The notes under the pieces: model-generated
The model's input: only the letters and a program-made list of their open reading frames with translations
What the model was told of the DNA's origin: nothing
Database searches by the model: none
Program-made: the position numbers and the translations under genes
Origin: CAIQQQ01 sp040399685
GTDB taxonomy: Bacteria; Pseudomonadota; Alphaproteobacteria; Acetobacterales; Acetobacteraceae
Reading direction: 5' to 3'
DNA: 64,000 nucleotides
NCBI GenBank assembly: GCA_040399685.1
Contig: JBBART010000005.1
Span: 62,001-126,000, forward strand
Part shown: one piece after another, positions 25,119-34,598 of the stretch
Layout of the letters: every line of letters begins with the position of its first letter
How positions within the stretch are numbered: the first letter of the stretch is position 1

Positions 25119-26008
25119 TGCTCGTGGCGCGGACAATCAGCCCCATTGCGACCGCCGAGATCGCCGAACTGGTGGCGGGCTATGCGCGCGCCTTGTCCGC
25201 GCGGCGGATGCGTTCGCTGCAAGGGCTGGCGGTGCTGGTGGTGTGCATCGTACTTGCCGGCTGGGCGGCTGAAGTGCGGCCGCTGACGCTGTATGACAAG
25301 ATCGGCAACTTCACCAACTACATCGACGCCACCTTCAAGCTTGAAAGTGGCGACCGTGTCTGGACCGATCCGGTGGAGTGGTTCTGGGGCCTTGGGAAAT
25401 GGCTGAAGCTGTTGGGCGAGACGTTGCTGATCGCCTATGTCGGCACCATCGCCGGGGCTGCCATCGGGTTCCTGTTCTGCTTTCCGGCCTGCAGCAACCT
25501 GATGAAGACGAAATGGGTGTGCTTCGTCACCCGCCGGGCGCTGGAGTTCAACCGCACCGTGCCGGAACTCGTGTTCGCGCTGATCTTTGTCTACACCTTC
25601 GGCCTTGGCCCGGTGCCGGGCGTGCTGGCGATTGCCATTCACACCATCGGCGCGATGGGCAAGCTGTTTGCCGAAGTGGTCGAGAATATCGACATGAAGC
25701 CGGTGGAGGGCATTGCCGCCGCAGGTGGCACCTGGATCCAGCAGATCCGGTTCGCGGTGCTGCCGCAGGTGCAGACCAACTTTCTCAGTTATGCCTTGCT
25801 GCGCTTTGAGATCAACGTGCGCGGGGCTGCGGTGATGGGGTTTGTCGGCGCGGGCGGCATTGGCGACACGTTGATCGTGTCGATCCGCAAATTCTATTAT
25901 TCCGATGTGAGCGCCATCATCGTGTTGTTGATCCTGACGGTGATGTTGATTGACTACGGCACCGAGAAATTGCGCCACCGATTGATCGGTTCGGAGCGGC
26001 AGCGATGA
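25118..26008 (+). CDS. phnE: Phosphonate-type ABC transporter permease PhnE (first subunit)
   Basis: A 296-residue membrane protein with about six hydrophobic segments. The PhnE core shows LGETLLIAYVGTIAGAAIGF, the coupling-loop EAA-like region EVVENIDMKPVEGIAAAGG, LPQVQTNFLSYALLRFEIN and GFVGAGGIGDTL. It is 1-base overlapped with phnD2 and 4-base overlapped with the second phnE. The two subunits presumably form a heterodimeric channel. Confidence 0.93.
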   Translation: MLVARTISPIATAEIAELVAGYARALSARRMRSLQGLAVLVVCIVLAGWAAEVRPLTLYDKIGNFTNYIDATFKLESGDRVWTDPVEWFWGLGKWLKLLGETLLIAYVGTIAGAAIGFLFCFPACSNLMKTKWVCFVTRRALEFNRTVPELVFALIFVYTFGLGPVPGVLAIAIHTIGAMGKLFAEVVENIDMKPVEGIAAAGGTWIQQIRFAVLPQVQTNFLSYALLRFEINVRGAAVMGFVGAGGIGDTLIVSIRKFYYSDVSAIIVLLILTVMLIDYGTEKLRHRLIGSERQR

Positions 26009-26877
26009 GCGATACCAGCGCGCGGTTGCGCGAGAGCATTCTGGCCGGGCAGGCCGAGATCATGGAGCGCCATCCCCATGCGTTCCGCCCAGCCTGGCGG
26101 GCGCAGTTGACGCCGGCCTTTGTGGCAACCGGGCTGGTGGGGCTGTTTGTCTTTGGGCTTTGGTATCTTGGGTTCACCTTCGGCATGCTGCTCACCGGCG
26201 GCAGCCAGCTTTGGGTGATCCTGGGGGTTATGCTGCCGCCCAACCCAGAGACCTGGGGCCGGGTGGTGTTCTATCTCGGCTCGCTGGCCGAGACGCTCGG
26301 CATTGCGTTTCTGGGCACCCTGGGCGCTGCCATCATGGCGTTTCCGCTTGGATTCATCGCGGCCAAGAATGTGGTGGCGAACCGGATTGTGCATATTCTG
26401 TCGCGCCGTCTGTTCGACACCATTCGTGGCGTGGACACGCTGATTTGGGCGCTGGTGTGGATCAACGTGGTGGGCCTTGGCCCGTTCGCCGGCGTGCTGG
26501 CCATTGCCTGCGCCGATTTCGGGGCGTTCGGCAAACTGTTCTCCGAGGCGATCGAGGCCACCGATCGCGCCCCGGTTGAGGGCGTGCTGTCCACCGGCGG
26601 AAGCCCGCTGGCCGCCGTGCGGTTCGGTGTGTTGCCGCAGGTGCTGCCGGTGATCACCAGCCAGGTGTTGTATTATTTCGAGAGCAACACCCGCTCGGCC
26701 ACCATTATCGGCATTGTCGGCGCCGGCGGGATCGGGCTGCATTTGTCGGAGATGATCCGCACCGTGGAATGGCAGCAGGTGTCGTTCATCATTCTGATGA
26801 TGCTGGTGGCGGTGTCGGCCATCGACTTCGTGTCGTCCCGGCTGCGTCAGGCCATTATTGGGGTAAGGCCGGTCTGA
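26005..26877 (+). CDS. phnE: Phosphonate-type ABC transporter permease PhnE (second subunit)
   Basis: A 290-residue membrane protein. PhnE text includes SLAETLGIAFLGTLGAAIMAFPLG, RRLFDTIRGVDTLIWALVWI, EAIEATDRAPVEGVLSTGG and GIVGAGGIGLHL. It overlaps the first phnE as ATGA. Last gene of the operon; repeat copy B separates it from the convergent glutamate dehydrogenase gene. Confidence 0.93.
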   Translation: MSDTSARLRESILAGQAEIMERHPHAFRPAWRAQLTPAFVATGLVGLFVFGLWYLGFTFGMLLTGGSQLWVILGVMLPPNPETWGRVVFYLGSLAETLGIAFLGTLGAAIMAFPLGFIAAKNVVANRIVHILSRRLFDTIRGVDTLIWALVWINVVGLGPFAGVLAIACADFGAFGKLFSEAIEATDRAPVEGVLSTGGSPLAAVRFGVLPQVLPVITSQVLYYFESNTRSATIIGIVGAGGIGLHLSEMIRTVEWQQVSFIILMMLVAVSAIDFVSSRLRQAIIGVRPV

Positions 26878-26910
26878 TAGCGTTTTAAAAAGACAATTTT
26901 AGAGGAAGAC

Positions 26911-27030
26911 CTTCTTTTTCTGAAGAAAAAGAAGCAAAAAAACTTCATTCGTTTGGCGTGGGGCGCGGCGTGTCCCCACCACGTGCCAAAATGAATGAAG
27001 TTTTTTTGGTTCTTTTTTTCAAAAAAGAAC
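26911..27030. repeat. Composite palindromic intergenic element, copy B
   Basis: Hairpin 1 (26911-26934) has arms CTTCTTTTTCT/AGAAAAAGAAG. Hairpin 2 (27009-27030) has arms GTTCTTTTTT/AAAAAAGAAC. Between them an outer inverted repeat CAAAAAAACTTCATTC (26935-26950) pairs perfectly with 26993-27008. Inside that, TTTGGC (26952-26957) pairs with GCCAAA (26985-26990) and GTGGGG (26958-26963) with CCCCAC (26974-26979). This is the most regular copy and lies between the convergent phnE and glutamate dehydrogenase genes. Confidence 0.88.
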
Positions 27031-27047
27031 AAGCGCTTCCGCTTGTT
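27021..27047 (-). terminator. Intrinsic terminator of the glutamate dehydrogenase gene
   Basis: Read on the minus strand, AACAAGCG and CGCTTGTT form an 8-bp stem with loop GAAG (27047-27028), followed at once by CTTTTTT. It begins ten bases after the dehydrogenase stop and runs into hairpin 2 of repeat copy B, so the T tract is shared with the repeat. Confidence 0.75.
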
Positions 27048-27056
27048 TTATCATCC

Positions 27057-30000
27057 TCACACCGCCGTCCCGCTGGCGCGCAAGGCTTCGGTGGCCTTGC
27101 GGATGCGTTGGCTGGCCACGGTGAGCATGGCGAGATCTGGCGGTGTGGTGCGACCGATTTCCGCCAGCACTTCCGCCAGTTCAGAGCCGGTTTCGGGTGG
27201 AATGGTGTGCGCGCCCGTGATCACCAGGGCGCGGGTGATGGCGCGTTGCTGCACATAGCTGTCATCGGCGAGCGCATCGGCGGCCAGGCGCTGCCAATGG
27301 GTGCGGGCCGGCATGGCGCGGGCCTGGCGGCGGAGCATCAGCAGGCCGAAATCGACGCCGGCGCCCAGATGGATGCGGCCGGTCTCAACAACATCGTGAT
27401 GCAGGTTGGCGGCGATCTGGATGATGTCCATCGCCGTGCTCAACGTGTTCAGCACCATCACGCGTTCGGCCAGGGCGGTCGGTGCGCCGGAGGCGATAAG
27501 GGCCGTCAGGCGGCCGTCATTGACGATGCGTTCGCGTTCCGGCAGCACGTCGTGCAGGTTCGCGGCCAGGGTCTGGACGTCAGGGCGGAAGGTTGCGGTC
27601 AAGGCCGCCGGGTCCAACGTCAGGCCGGACAGCAGGAACCAGCGCGCGGCCTGTTCCACAATGGCTTCGATGGCCAGGAACAGCCTGGTCTGTGCGGCGG
27701 CGGGGATGGTGTTGTCCAGCGCCTCGATGTCGCGCCAGATGGCGGGCAGGTTGAACACGTCTCGCACGATCAGGAAGGCCCGGGCGATGTCGTCTGGCGC
27801 GCGGCCGGTGCGGGACTTGGTGTCCTCGACATAGCTCGGCCCCATGCGGTTGAACAGTTCATTGGCAACGCAGGTGGCGATGATCTCCCGGCGCAGGCGG
27901 TGGCGCACGAGGGTTGTGGGGGCGAGGAGGCGCAGACGTTCTGGGAAATAGTTCAGCAGTTCGCTGACGAGTTCAGGGATGTCCGGGAGGTCTGACGCCA
28001 GCAGCGCGGCGTAGAAGTCGTTTTTGGCATAGGCGAGCAAAACCGCCATTTCTGGCCGCGTGAGGCCGCGGCCGGCGAGGGCGCGTTGAGCGAGTGTTTC
28101 GTCGTCGGGCAGGAATTCCACGGCGCGGTCGAGCCTGCCGCCACGTTCCATGGCGCGCATCATGCCGGCGTGGTTGTCGAGCAAGGCGGGCGCATGCGCC
28201 TCGGCCAGGGAGAGGGCGAGGGGTTGGAGGTAGTTGTCGCGCAGCACCAGATGTTCGACGTCATCGGTCATCGCGGCGAGGAAGGCGGTGCGCTCGGCTG
28301 GCGCCACCAGATCGGCGCCGATGGCGTCACTGACGGCGATCTTGATGTTCACCTCATGATCGGACGTGTCGACGCCGGCGGAGTTGTCGATGGCGTCGGT
28401 GTTGATGCGCCCACCTTTGGCCGCATATTCGATGCGGGCGCGCTGGGTGACGGCGAGGTTGGCGCCCTCGCCGACCACATGGGCGCGCAGGGTGGCGGCG
28501 TTGACGCGCAGGCTGTCATTGGCACGGTCGCCGGCCTCGGTGTGGGATTCGGTGGAGGCTTTGACGTAGGTGCCGATGCCGCCGAACCACAGCAGGTCGG
28601 CCGCGTGGCGCAGCAGGACCTGGATGAGGTCGGCCGGCGCCATGTGGTGCTGTTCGATGCCGAGCAGCGCGCGGATTTCTGGCGACAGGGCGATGGATTT
28701 GGCCCGGCGCTCGAAGATGCCGCCGCCGGGTGAGAGCAGGGTGCGATCGTAATCCTGCCAGCCGGAGCGGGGGAGGTTGAACAGGCGGGTGCGTTCCTGC
28801 CAGCTTCGTTCGGCATCCGGCGTGGGGTCGATGAAGATGTGCATCTGGTTGAAGGCGGCCACCAGCTTCGTGTGGTGGGACAGCATCATGCCGTTGCCGA
28901 ACACGTCTCCGGACATGTCGCCCACGCCGATGCAGGTGAAGTCGGTGGTTTGGATATCGGTGCCGATTTCGCGGAAATGGCGCTTGACGGCCTCCCACGC
29001 GCCCTTGGCGGTGATGCCCATCACCTTGTGGTCGTAGCCGACCGAGCCGCCGCTGGCGAACGCGTCGCCGAGCCAGAAGCCGCGTTCGATGGCCACGCCG
29101 TTGGCGATGTCGGAGAAGGTGGCAGTGCCTTTGTCGGCGGCGACGACGAGATAGGTGTCATCGCCGTCATGGCGCACCACGTTCTGCGGCGGCACCACGG
29201 CATTGCCCACGATGTTGTCGGTGAGGTCGAGCAGGCCGGCCATCAGGATGCGGTAGCACGCGATGCCCTCGGCCATCATGGCGTCCCGCCCGCCGGTGGT
29301 GGGCGGGTTCTTGACCACGAAGCCGCCTTTCGAGCCGATCGGGACGATGACGGCGTTCTTGACCATCTGCGCCTTCATCAGCCCCAGCACCTCGGTGCGG
29401 AAATCCTCCCTGCGGTCCGACCAGCGAATGCCGCCGCGCGCCACCTTGCCGCCGCGCAGATGGCAGCCTTCCATACGCGGGCTGGCCACGAAGATCTCCA
29501 CCAGCGGGCGCGGCTGGGGCAGCAGGTCGATCTCGCGGCTGGCGATCTTGATGCTGAGATAGGGTTTTGGCTGCCCGTCGGGGTCGTGCTGGTAGAAATT
29601 GGTGCGCAGCGTCTTCAGGATCAGCAGCAGGAAGCTGCGCAGGATACGGTCCTCGTCGAGGTTTTCGACGTGATCGAGGCTTTCGAGGATCTGCGTGTGC
29701 AGCGCGGCTGCGAGGGTTGTGCTGTCCTCCCGGGGGAGGGCCGGATTGGCGCGGGTGCAGAACAGATCCACCAGCAGGCGCGCCACATCGGGGTGGGCCC
29801 CCATCGTGTCTTCCATATAGGCCTGGCTGAACAGGCTTCCGGCCTGGCGCATCAGCTTGCTGTAGGTGCGCAGCACCACCACCTCGCGGGCCGACAGGCC
29901 GGCGTGCAGAATCAGGCGGTTGAAGCCGTCGCTTTCCAGCGTTCCGGCCCAGATCTGGCGAAAGGCGTCCTCGAAGCGTGCGGCATCGTCGGGGTTATGG

Positions 30001-31814
30001 GTGGTGTCCTGGGTTTTGAGGTCCAGTGCCTGCACCCATACGATGGTTGCCGCATCGCGTGGCGCCACCTCGTAGGGGATTTCGGTGATCACCCGCACGC
30101 CGAGATTTTCCAGAACCGGCAGCACGTCCGACAGCGGCACCGGCTGGCCGGGGTGATAAATCCGCAGCCGGGTGCCGCCGGATGCGGGGTGGGAGAAGGC
30201 GGCGTCGATGGCCTCGCCCTGCAGGATCTTGTTGATGAGACCGATGTCCTGGGCGGCATCCTGCGCATCGCAGCGGTTGCGATAGGCCGCCGGGAAGGCG
30301 TTGGCATAGCGGCGCAGATGCGCCTGGCTGGCCTTCGGGCCATGCATCCGCGCCAATGTCTCGGACAGCTTGTCGGGCCAGGTGCGCAGGGCATCGGTCA
30401 GGCGGCGCTGCATGTCCGGCACCGCGATGATGCTCGGCTGGTCCTTGGGCGTGGTGATGACGTAGTGCAGGCGCACCAGCGTGGCGCCGACGAATTGGGT
30501 GGTTTCGTAGCTGATCTGGCCGCCGATATCGGCCTCCAGAATGCCCGCGATGCGCCGCGCCACCTCGGCGTTGAAGCGGTCGACCGGCAGATAGACGAGG
30601 CAGGTGGAAAACCGCTCGAACGGGTCGCGCAGCACGAACAGCGCCAAGGCCGGCCGGAACTGGAGATGCAGCACGGCGATGGCGGTTTCGAACAACTGTT
30701 CCTCGTCGATCTGGAACAGCACGTCGCGCGGGAAGGTGTCCAGAATATGCTGTAAGGCGCGGCCGTCGCGGCTGTCGGCGGTGAAGCCGGAGCGCTGCTG
30801 GCAGGCGCGGATCTTTTGGCGCAGCACCGGGATTTCAAGCGGCAGCCGGTGGGTTGAATCGATGGTGAACAGGCCCAGCAGCAGGCGCAGGCCAACCACC
30901 TGGCTGGCTTCGTCGAACAGCTTCACCACGATGGTGTCCATCAGCACCGGCCGATGAATGGGCGAGCGGCGGTTGGATTTGGTGACCATCACCGGCCGCG
31001 GTTCACGCAGGAATTGCTGCACGTCGGCGGATGTGCGGGTGAGGGCGCGCAGGCCGTCAAACACCAGAAAGTCGTCGCGGCGCAGCAGGCCGCTGCCGGC
31101 GTGGGGTATTGCGGCGAGTTCGGTGCCGTCCAGCGTGTATTGGCGGGTGCCGAGGAACAGGAAATTGTTGGCGCCCAGCCAGTCGAGGAAATCCGCCTCC
31201 TCCATGGCACCCGGCAATGTGGCTGTTTGCGGAGCGGTGCGGATGGCATGGGCCAGGTCTCCGGCCTGGGCGCGCATGAGCGGCCAATCCTCGACCACGG
31301 CGCGCACCTCGCCCAGCACAACGCGCAGTCGGGCGATCACGGCATCGCGGCGTTCGGGCTCGATCTCGGATTCCAGCGCCGCATGGATCATCGATTCACG
31401 CGGTGGTGTGGTGAGGCTGGCGTCGAATGCGGACAAGACGTGGGTGGCATCGCGCTGCACATGCAGCACCGGGTGGATGATGAGGTCGATGGTCAGCCCC
31501 AGCCCGGCGATGGCGGCGGCCGTGCTGTCGACCAGAAACCGCATGTCGTCGTTGATGATCTGGATGGCGCGGCCATCGGCGGTGATGCCGATGGCGGGCT
31601 GGCCCGGCGCGCGGGTGGTGGCCAGCTTCCAGAGTGCGGCGGCGGCATCGGCCAGTTCCTGACTGCTGCGCACGAGCAACTCGGCGGGAGCGATTCCTTG
31701 CAGGAAGGCGGCAACGAAATTCGAGGCTCTGTCCGCGGTTGGGAAGGCGGGCGCGGCCAGTCGGGCCGCTTGCTTGATGTGCGTGAGGATCAGTCCATTT
31801 TGATCGGCATTCAT
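27057..31814 (-). CDS. gdh2: NAD-specific glutamate dehydrogenase, 180-kDa (L_180) class
   Basis: A 1585-residue protein of the very large GDH family of proteobacteria. The N-terminal half carries ACT-like regulatory modules. The catalytic part includes EGCHLRGGKVARGGIRWSDR, GSKGGFVVKNPP, and nucleotide-domain text VGEGANLAVTQRARIEYAAKGGRINTDAIDNSAGVD. It deaminates glutamate to 2-oxoglutarate with NAD. GTG 31829 is a possible earlier start, but ATG 31814 has GGGAG at proper spacing. Single gene with a good terminator. Confidence 0.95.
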   Translation of the reverse strand: MNADQNGLILTHIKQAARLAAPAFPTADRASNFVAAFLQGIAPAELLVRSSQELADAAAALWKLATTRAPGQPAIGITADGRAIQIINDDMRFLVDSTAAAIAGLGLTIDLIIHPVLHVQRDATHVLSAFDASLTTPPRESMIHAALESEIEPERRDAVIARLRVVLGEVRAVVEDWPLMRAQAGDLAHAIRTAPQTATLPGAMEEADFLDWLGANNFLFLGTRQYTLDGTELAAIPHAGSGLLRRDDFLVFDGLRALTRTSADVQQFLREPRPVMVTKSNRRSPIHRPVLMDTIVVKLFDEASQVVGLRLLLGLFTIDSTHRLPLEIPVLRQKIRACQQRSGFTADSRDGRALQHILDTFPRDVLFQIDEEQLFETAIAVLHLQFRPALALFVLRDPFERFSTCLVYLPVDRFNAEVARRIAGILEADIGGQISYETTQFVGATLVRLHYVITTPKDQPSIIAVPDMQRRLTDALRTWPDKLSETLARMHGPKASQAHLRRYANAFPAAYRNRCDAQDAAQDIGLINKILQGEAIDAAFSHPASGGTRLRIYHPGQPVPLSDVLPVLENLGVRVITEIPYEVAPRDAATIVWVQALDLKTQDTTHNPDDAARFEDAFRQIWAGTLESDGFNRLILHAGLSAREVVVLRTYSKLMRQAGSLFSQAYMEDTMGAHPDVARLLVDLFCTRANPALPREDSTTLAAALHTQILESLDHVENLDEDRILRSFLLLILKTLRTNFYQHDPDGQPKPYLSIKIASREIDLLPQPRPLVEIFVASPRMEGCHLRGGKVARGGIRWSDRREDFRTEVLGLMKAQMVKNAVIVPIGSKGGFVVKNPPTTGGRDAMMAEGIACYRILMAGLLDLTDNIVGNAVVPPQNVVRHDGDDTYLVVAADKGTATFSDIANGVAIERGFWLGDAFASGGSVGYDHKVMGITAKGAWEAVKRHFREIGTDIQTTDFTCIGVGDMSGDVFGNGMMLSHHTKLVAAFNQMHIFIDPTPDAERSWQERTRLFNLPRSGWQDYDRTLLSPGGGIFERRAKSIALSPEIRALLGIEQHHMAPADLIQVLLRHAADLLWFGGIGTYVKASTESHTEAGDRANDSLRVNAATLRAHVVGEGANLAVTQRARIEYAAKGGRINTDAIDNSAGVDTSDHEVNIKIAVSDAIGADLVAPAERTAFLAAMTDDVEHLVLRDNYLQPLALSLAEAHAPALLDNHAGMMRAMERGGRLDRAVEFLPDDETLAQRALAGRGLTRPEMAVLLAYAKNDFYAALLASDLPDIPELVSELLNYFPERLRLLAPTTLVRHRLRREIIATCVANELFNRMGPSYVEDTKSRTGRAPDDIARAFLIVRDVFNLPAIWRDIEALDNTIPAAAQTRLFLAIEAIVEQAARWFLLSGLTLDPAALTATFRPDVQTLAANLHDVLPERERIVNDGRLTALIASGAPTALAERVMVLNTLSTAMDIIQIAANLHHDVVETGRIHLGAGVDFGLLMLRRQARAMPARTHWQRLAADALADDSYVQQRAITRALVITGAHTIPPETGSELAEVLAEIGRTTPPDLAMLTVASQRIRKATEALRASGTAV

Positions 31815-31846
31815 GATGTCGTCTCCCACTGGGGAGAAGTGTGGCG

Positions 31847-32209
31847 CTACGTGGGCGTGCGATGCAATTCGCCTGTGTCCATGCAGGCGCCCCGGGTGCT
31901 GATGTTTATAACGAAAATTAATGTGTCGACGGCGCCGCTATAGGTGCTGCTGCTGATGGCGCCGGCAAAGGCGCCTTTCTCGTTCAACCTGAAGGTGGCG
32001 GTGGTGCGATTGATGGATGTCCAGACAAACGCACCGTCTTTGACGACGATTTTGACGTTTTTGTTGTTTCGGCATTTTGGGCCGCCGCTGATGATGTTGC
32101 CCACATAGGTGCCATCGAAGGCGCCATATGGTGGGTCGGCGGCGAATGAAGGTGTGATGGCGAAGGCGACGAAGCCGGAAAATACCAAGAAACCTAATAT
32201 TTTTCTCAT
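31847..32209 (-). CDS. Small secreted hypothetical protein
   Basis: A 120-residue protein with a clear Sec signal peptide (MRKILGFLVFSGFVAFAITP, cleavage after SFA), then a probably beta-rich domain with FDGTYVGNIISGGPKC and two cysteines (KCRNN and RGACMD) that could form a disulphide. No family is recognised. ATG 32209 is chosen because it starts the signal peptide. It lies 32 bases upstream of the dehydrogenase ATG on the same strand. Confidence 0.65.
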   Translation of the reverse strand: MRKILGFLVFSGFVAFAITPSFAADPPYGAFDGTYVGNIISGGPKCRNNKNVKIVVKDGAFVWTSINRTTATFRLNEKGAFAGAISSSTYSGAVDTLIFVINISTRGACMDTGELHRTPT

Positions 32210-32307
32210 GAAGTCCCCGGCCGTCATCAAACGAATGGGCATGATAGAAGCGGGTTTCGCGCGGCAGAACGCTTGTTATTCCGGATGTTGTTCAAGGTGG
32301 GGATTGG

Positions 32308-32967
32308 GTGAGAGTTGCATTGATCCGGCATCCAAGGCCGTTGGTGGCGCCCGGCATCTGCTATGGGCGGCTCGATTTACCCTTGCATGCCGATGCGCAG
32401 GAGCAGACGGCCCGGGTGATCGGCCTGCTATCGGGCTTCGGGCCAGCCACCCTTCATGCAAGCCCCGCGCTGCGGTGCCGTGGCGTGGCGGAGGGGCTGG
32501 CTGCGGCCTATGGTTCTGCGCCGCAGTTCGACGACCGGCTGTTGGAGATGGATTTCGGCGCCTGGGAGGGTGTTGCCTGGGATGACGTGCCGCGCGCGGC
32601 GCTGGATCGTTGGGCAGCGGATCTTCAGGGCTTCGCAGCCCCCGGCGGTGAGACGGGGGCAGCCTTGGTGGCGCGGGTGTCAGCGTTTCACCAGGACCTC
32701 GTCACGTCCGGGCGGGATTGCGTTGTGGTCTCGCACGGCGGGCCGTTGAAGGTGCTGCGGGCGTTGCTGGCGGGGGGGGCGGTGGATCTGCTGGCGCCGT
32801 CCATGCCGATTGGCGGCGTGGAGATTGTGTCGTCAGAGCGTGAGCAGGCTGAGCAGGACGCATTCCGTGACCAGGGCCGTGGCGCCCAGCACGTCGCCGG
32901 TGTGGCCGCCGATCTGGCGGGTGGCGAGGCGGGCGAAGGCGAGGGCTATGACGGCGGTGATGGCTGA
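32308..32967 (+). CDS. cobC: Histidine phosphatase, probable alpha-ribazole phosphatase
   Basis: A 219-residue histidine-phosphatase-fold protein starting with GTG. The family RHG motif appears as LIRHPRP, followed by VAPGICYGRLDLPL, a form I associate with cobalamin-cluster phosphatases, and VVSHGGPLKVLRALL with the second catalytic His. It removes phosphate from alpha-ribazole phosphate or its adenosylcobalamin equivalent. The last 45 codons, which are poor in recognisable structure, lie antisense to the end of cobS. The symbol follows the Salmonella naming; another gene here carries the Pseudomonas name cobC. Confidence 0.85.
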   Translation: MRVALIRHPRPLVAPGICYGRLDLPLHADAQEQTARVIGLLSGFGPATLHASPALRCRGVAEGLAAAYGSAPQFDDRLLEMDFGAWEGVAWDDVPRAALDRWAADLQGFAAPGGETGAALVARVSAFHQDLVTSGRDCVVVSHGGPLKVLRALLAGGAVDLLAPSMPIGGVEIVSSEREQAEQDAFRDQGRGAQHVAGVAADLAGGEAGEGEGYDGGDG

Positions 32968-33582
32968 CAGCGCCAGCGCGCGGCCGGTTGGCAGCAGCAG
33001 GGTGGCGATCAGGACCGGCAGGGCCAGGCCGGCGAGGGCGGCTGAGAACGGGATGGAGATGAGGCCTGAGGCCATGCCGTCCTTGCGGGCGGGGGCTGCG
33101 CTGATGAGCACGACGATCATCGCGGCGCGGGAGAAGGCGCCGGCTGTGATGAGAGCGGCCATGACATGCGATGGGGCGGCGATGGCGCCGATGGTGAGGG
33201 TGCGCGCTGCGATTGCCAGCATGAGCGCCAGGGCGCCGTAGCTGCCGATGCGGCTGTCGCGCATGATCTCCAGCTTGCGGGAGGCTGTGCGGCCGCCGCC
33301 GAGGCCGTCGGCGGTGTCGGCGAGGCCGTCTTCATGCAGGGCGCCGGTGATGAGGAGCAGGGTGGCCAGGGCCCAGATGGCGGCGATGTGGGGCGCAAAG
33401 CCGATGAGCGATGCGGCCCAATAGGCGCCGCCGCCGAGGGCGCCGATGATGGCGCCGGCCACCGGGTAGGCCCAGACGCTGGCCGCGAAATCGACATGCG
33501 TCTCGTTCGGCGCAAGTCGCCAGACCGGCAGGCGCGAGAGCAGGCCGAAGGCTGCGATCAGTTCCAGTCCGCGCCGGTTCAT
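32833..33582 (-). CDS. cobS: Adenosylcobinamide-GDP ribazoletransferase (cobalamin synthase)
   Basis: A 249-residue polytopic membrane protein with the CobS/CobV opening FGLLSRLPVW and the diagnostic LHEDGLADTADGLGGGRT, presumably the metal-binding site. It joins alpha-ribazole to adenosylcobinamide-GDP. ATG 33582 overlaps the cobT stop by four bases. The 3' end overlaps the convergent phosphatase gene by 135 bases. Confidence 0.93.
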   Translation of the reverse strand: MNRRGLELIAAFGLLSRLPVWRLAPNETHVDFAASVWAYPVAGAIIGALGGGAYWAASLIGFAPHIAAIWALATLLLITGALHEDGLADTADGLGGGRTASRKLEIMRDSRIGSYGALALMLAIAARTLTIGAIAAPSHVMAALITAGAFSRAAMIVVLISAAPARKDGMASGLISIPFSAALAGLALPVLIATLLLPTGRALALSAITAVIALAFARLATRQIGGHTGDVLGATALVTECVLLSLLTL

Positions 33583-34589
33583 GAATCGGTGGACACGTGG
33601 GCTTCGGCGAATGTGGCCATGCCGGTGTGGCAGGCCAAGGCCGCGCGCAGAATGGGCACCGCGACGGCCGCGCCGGATGCTTCGCCGAGGCGCATGCCGA
33701 GGTTGAGCAGGGGGGGCATGCCGAGGCTTTCCGCCAGCCTGATGTGGCCGGATTCGGCGGAGAGGTGGGCGAGCACGGTGTGGTCCAGTCCGCCTTGGGC
33801 GAGGCGGGCGAGGGGGCTGGCGGCTGCTGTGCAGACGAAGCCGTCCAGCAGGACCGGCACGCCGAGATGGCGGGCGGCGAGGGTGGCGCCGAGGATGGCG
33901 GCGAGTTCGAAACCGCCGAGGCATTGTGCGGCTTCGAGCGGATCGGTTGGGGCGTGCAGGGCCAGGCCGCGATCGATGGCGGCGATCTTGCGGGCGAGGC
34001 CGGCATCGTTGACGCCGGTGCCGCGCCCGGCCCAGTGCGCGCCATTGCCGCCGAACAGCGCGGCCGCGAGGGCCGCCGCGGTGGTGGTGTTGCCGATGCC
34101 CATTTCGCCCAGGCACAGCAGGTCGGTGCCGGGGGTGACGGCGTTGTAGCCGGTGGCAACGGCGTTGAGGAATGCGGCCTCGGTCATGGCCGGTGCTGTG
34201 GTGAAATCGGCGGTGGGTGTGTCGAGCGAGAGCGGCACCACGCGCAGGCTGGCCTGTGCCACGCGGGCCAGTTGGTTGATGGCGGCCCGGCCGGCTGCGA
34301 AATTGCCGACCATCTGGGCGGTGACGTCTGTCGGATAGGGCGAGACGCCTTGGGCGGTGACGCCGTGGTTGGCCGCAAAGATCAGGATCTCAACGCGGTC
34401 CAATGTCGGCGTGGGGCTGCGTTGCCAGGTGGCGAGCCACGCCGCCAGGTCTTCCAGTCGTCCCAGACTGCCGGGCGGTTTGGTCAGCGTGCCTTGGCGC
34501 GTGCGAACGGCGGCGGCGGCTTGGGTGTCACCGTCTGGCAGGCAGAGGCAGGCCTGGCGCAGGGCGTCGAGGCTGGAGAATATCGGCAT
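33579..34589 (-). CDS. cobT: Nicotinate-nucleotide--dimethylbenzimidazole phosphoribosyltransferase
   Basis: A 336-residue protein with CobT text: RQGTLTKPPGSLGRLEDLAAW, FAANHGVTAQGVSPYPTDVT, LCLGEMGIGNTTTAAAL and LLDGFVCTAAASPLAR. It makes alpha-ribazole phosphate from dimethylbenzimidazole. It lies between cobB (nine-base gap) and cobS (four-base overlap) in one minus-strand operon. Confidence 0.95.
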   Translation of the reverse strand: MPIFSSLDALRQACLCLPDGDTQAAAAVRTRQGTLTKPPGSLGRLEDLAAWLATWQRSPTPTLDRVEILIFAANHGVTAQGVSPYPTDVTAQMVGNFAAGRAAINQLARVAQASLRVVPLSLDTPTADFTTAPAMTEAAFLNAVATGYNAVTPGTDLLCLGEMGIGNTTTAAALAAALFGGNGAHWAGRGTGVNDAGLARKIAAIDRGLALHAPTDPLEAAQCLGGFELAAILGATLAARHLGVPVLLDGFVCTAAASPLARLAQGGLDHTVLAHLSAESGHIRLAESLGMPPLLNLGMRLGEASGAAVAVPILRAALACHTGMATFAEAHVSTDS

Positions 34590-34598
34590 TGTGGGGCC

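Noticed and set aside
26847..27258. Short frames ending or starting in FFFEKKN / FFWFFFSKKNK
   Set aside because: These are translations of the palindromic element, copy B, not genes. The same applies to frames at copies A, C and D.
28839..30755. A 638-codon plus-strand open frame
   Set aside because: Antisense to the NAD-glutamate dehydrogenase; composition is that of a complementary strand.
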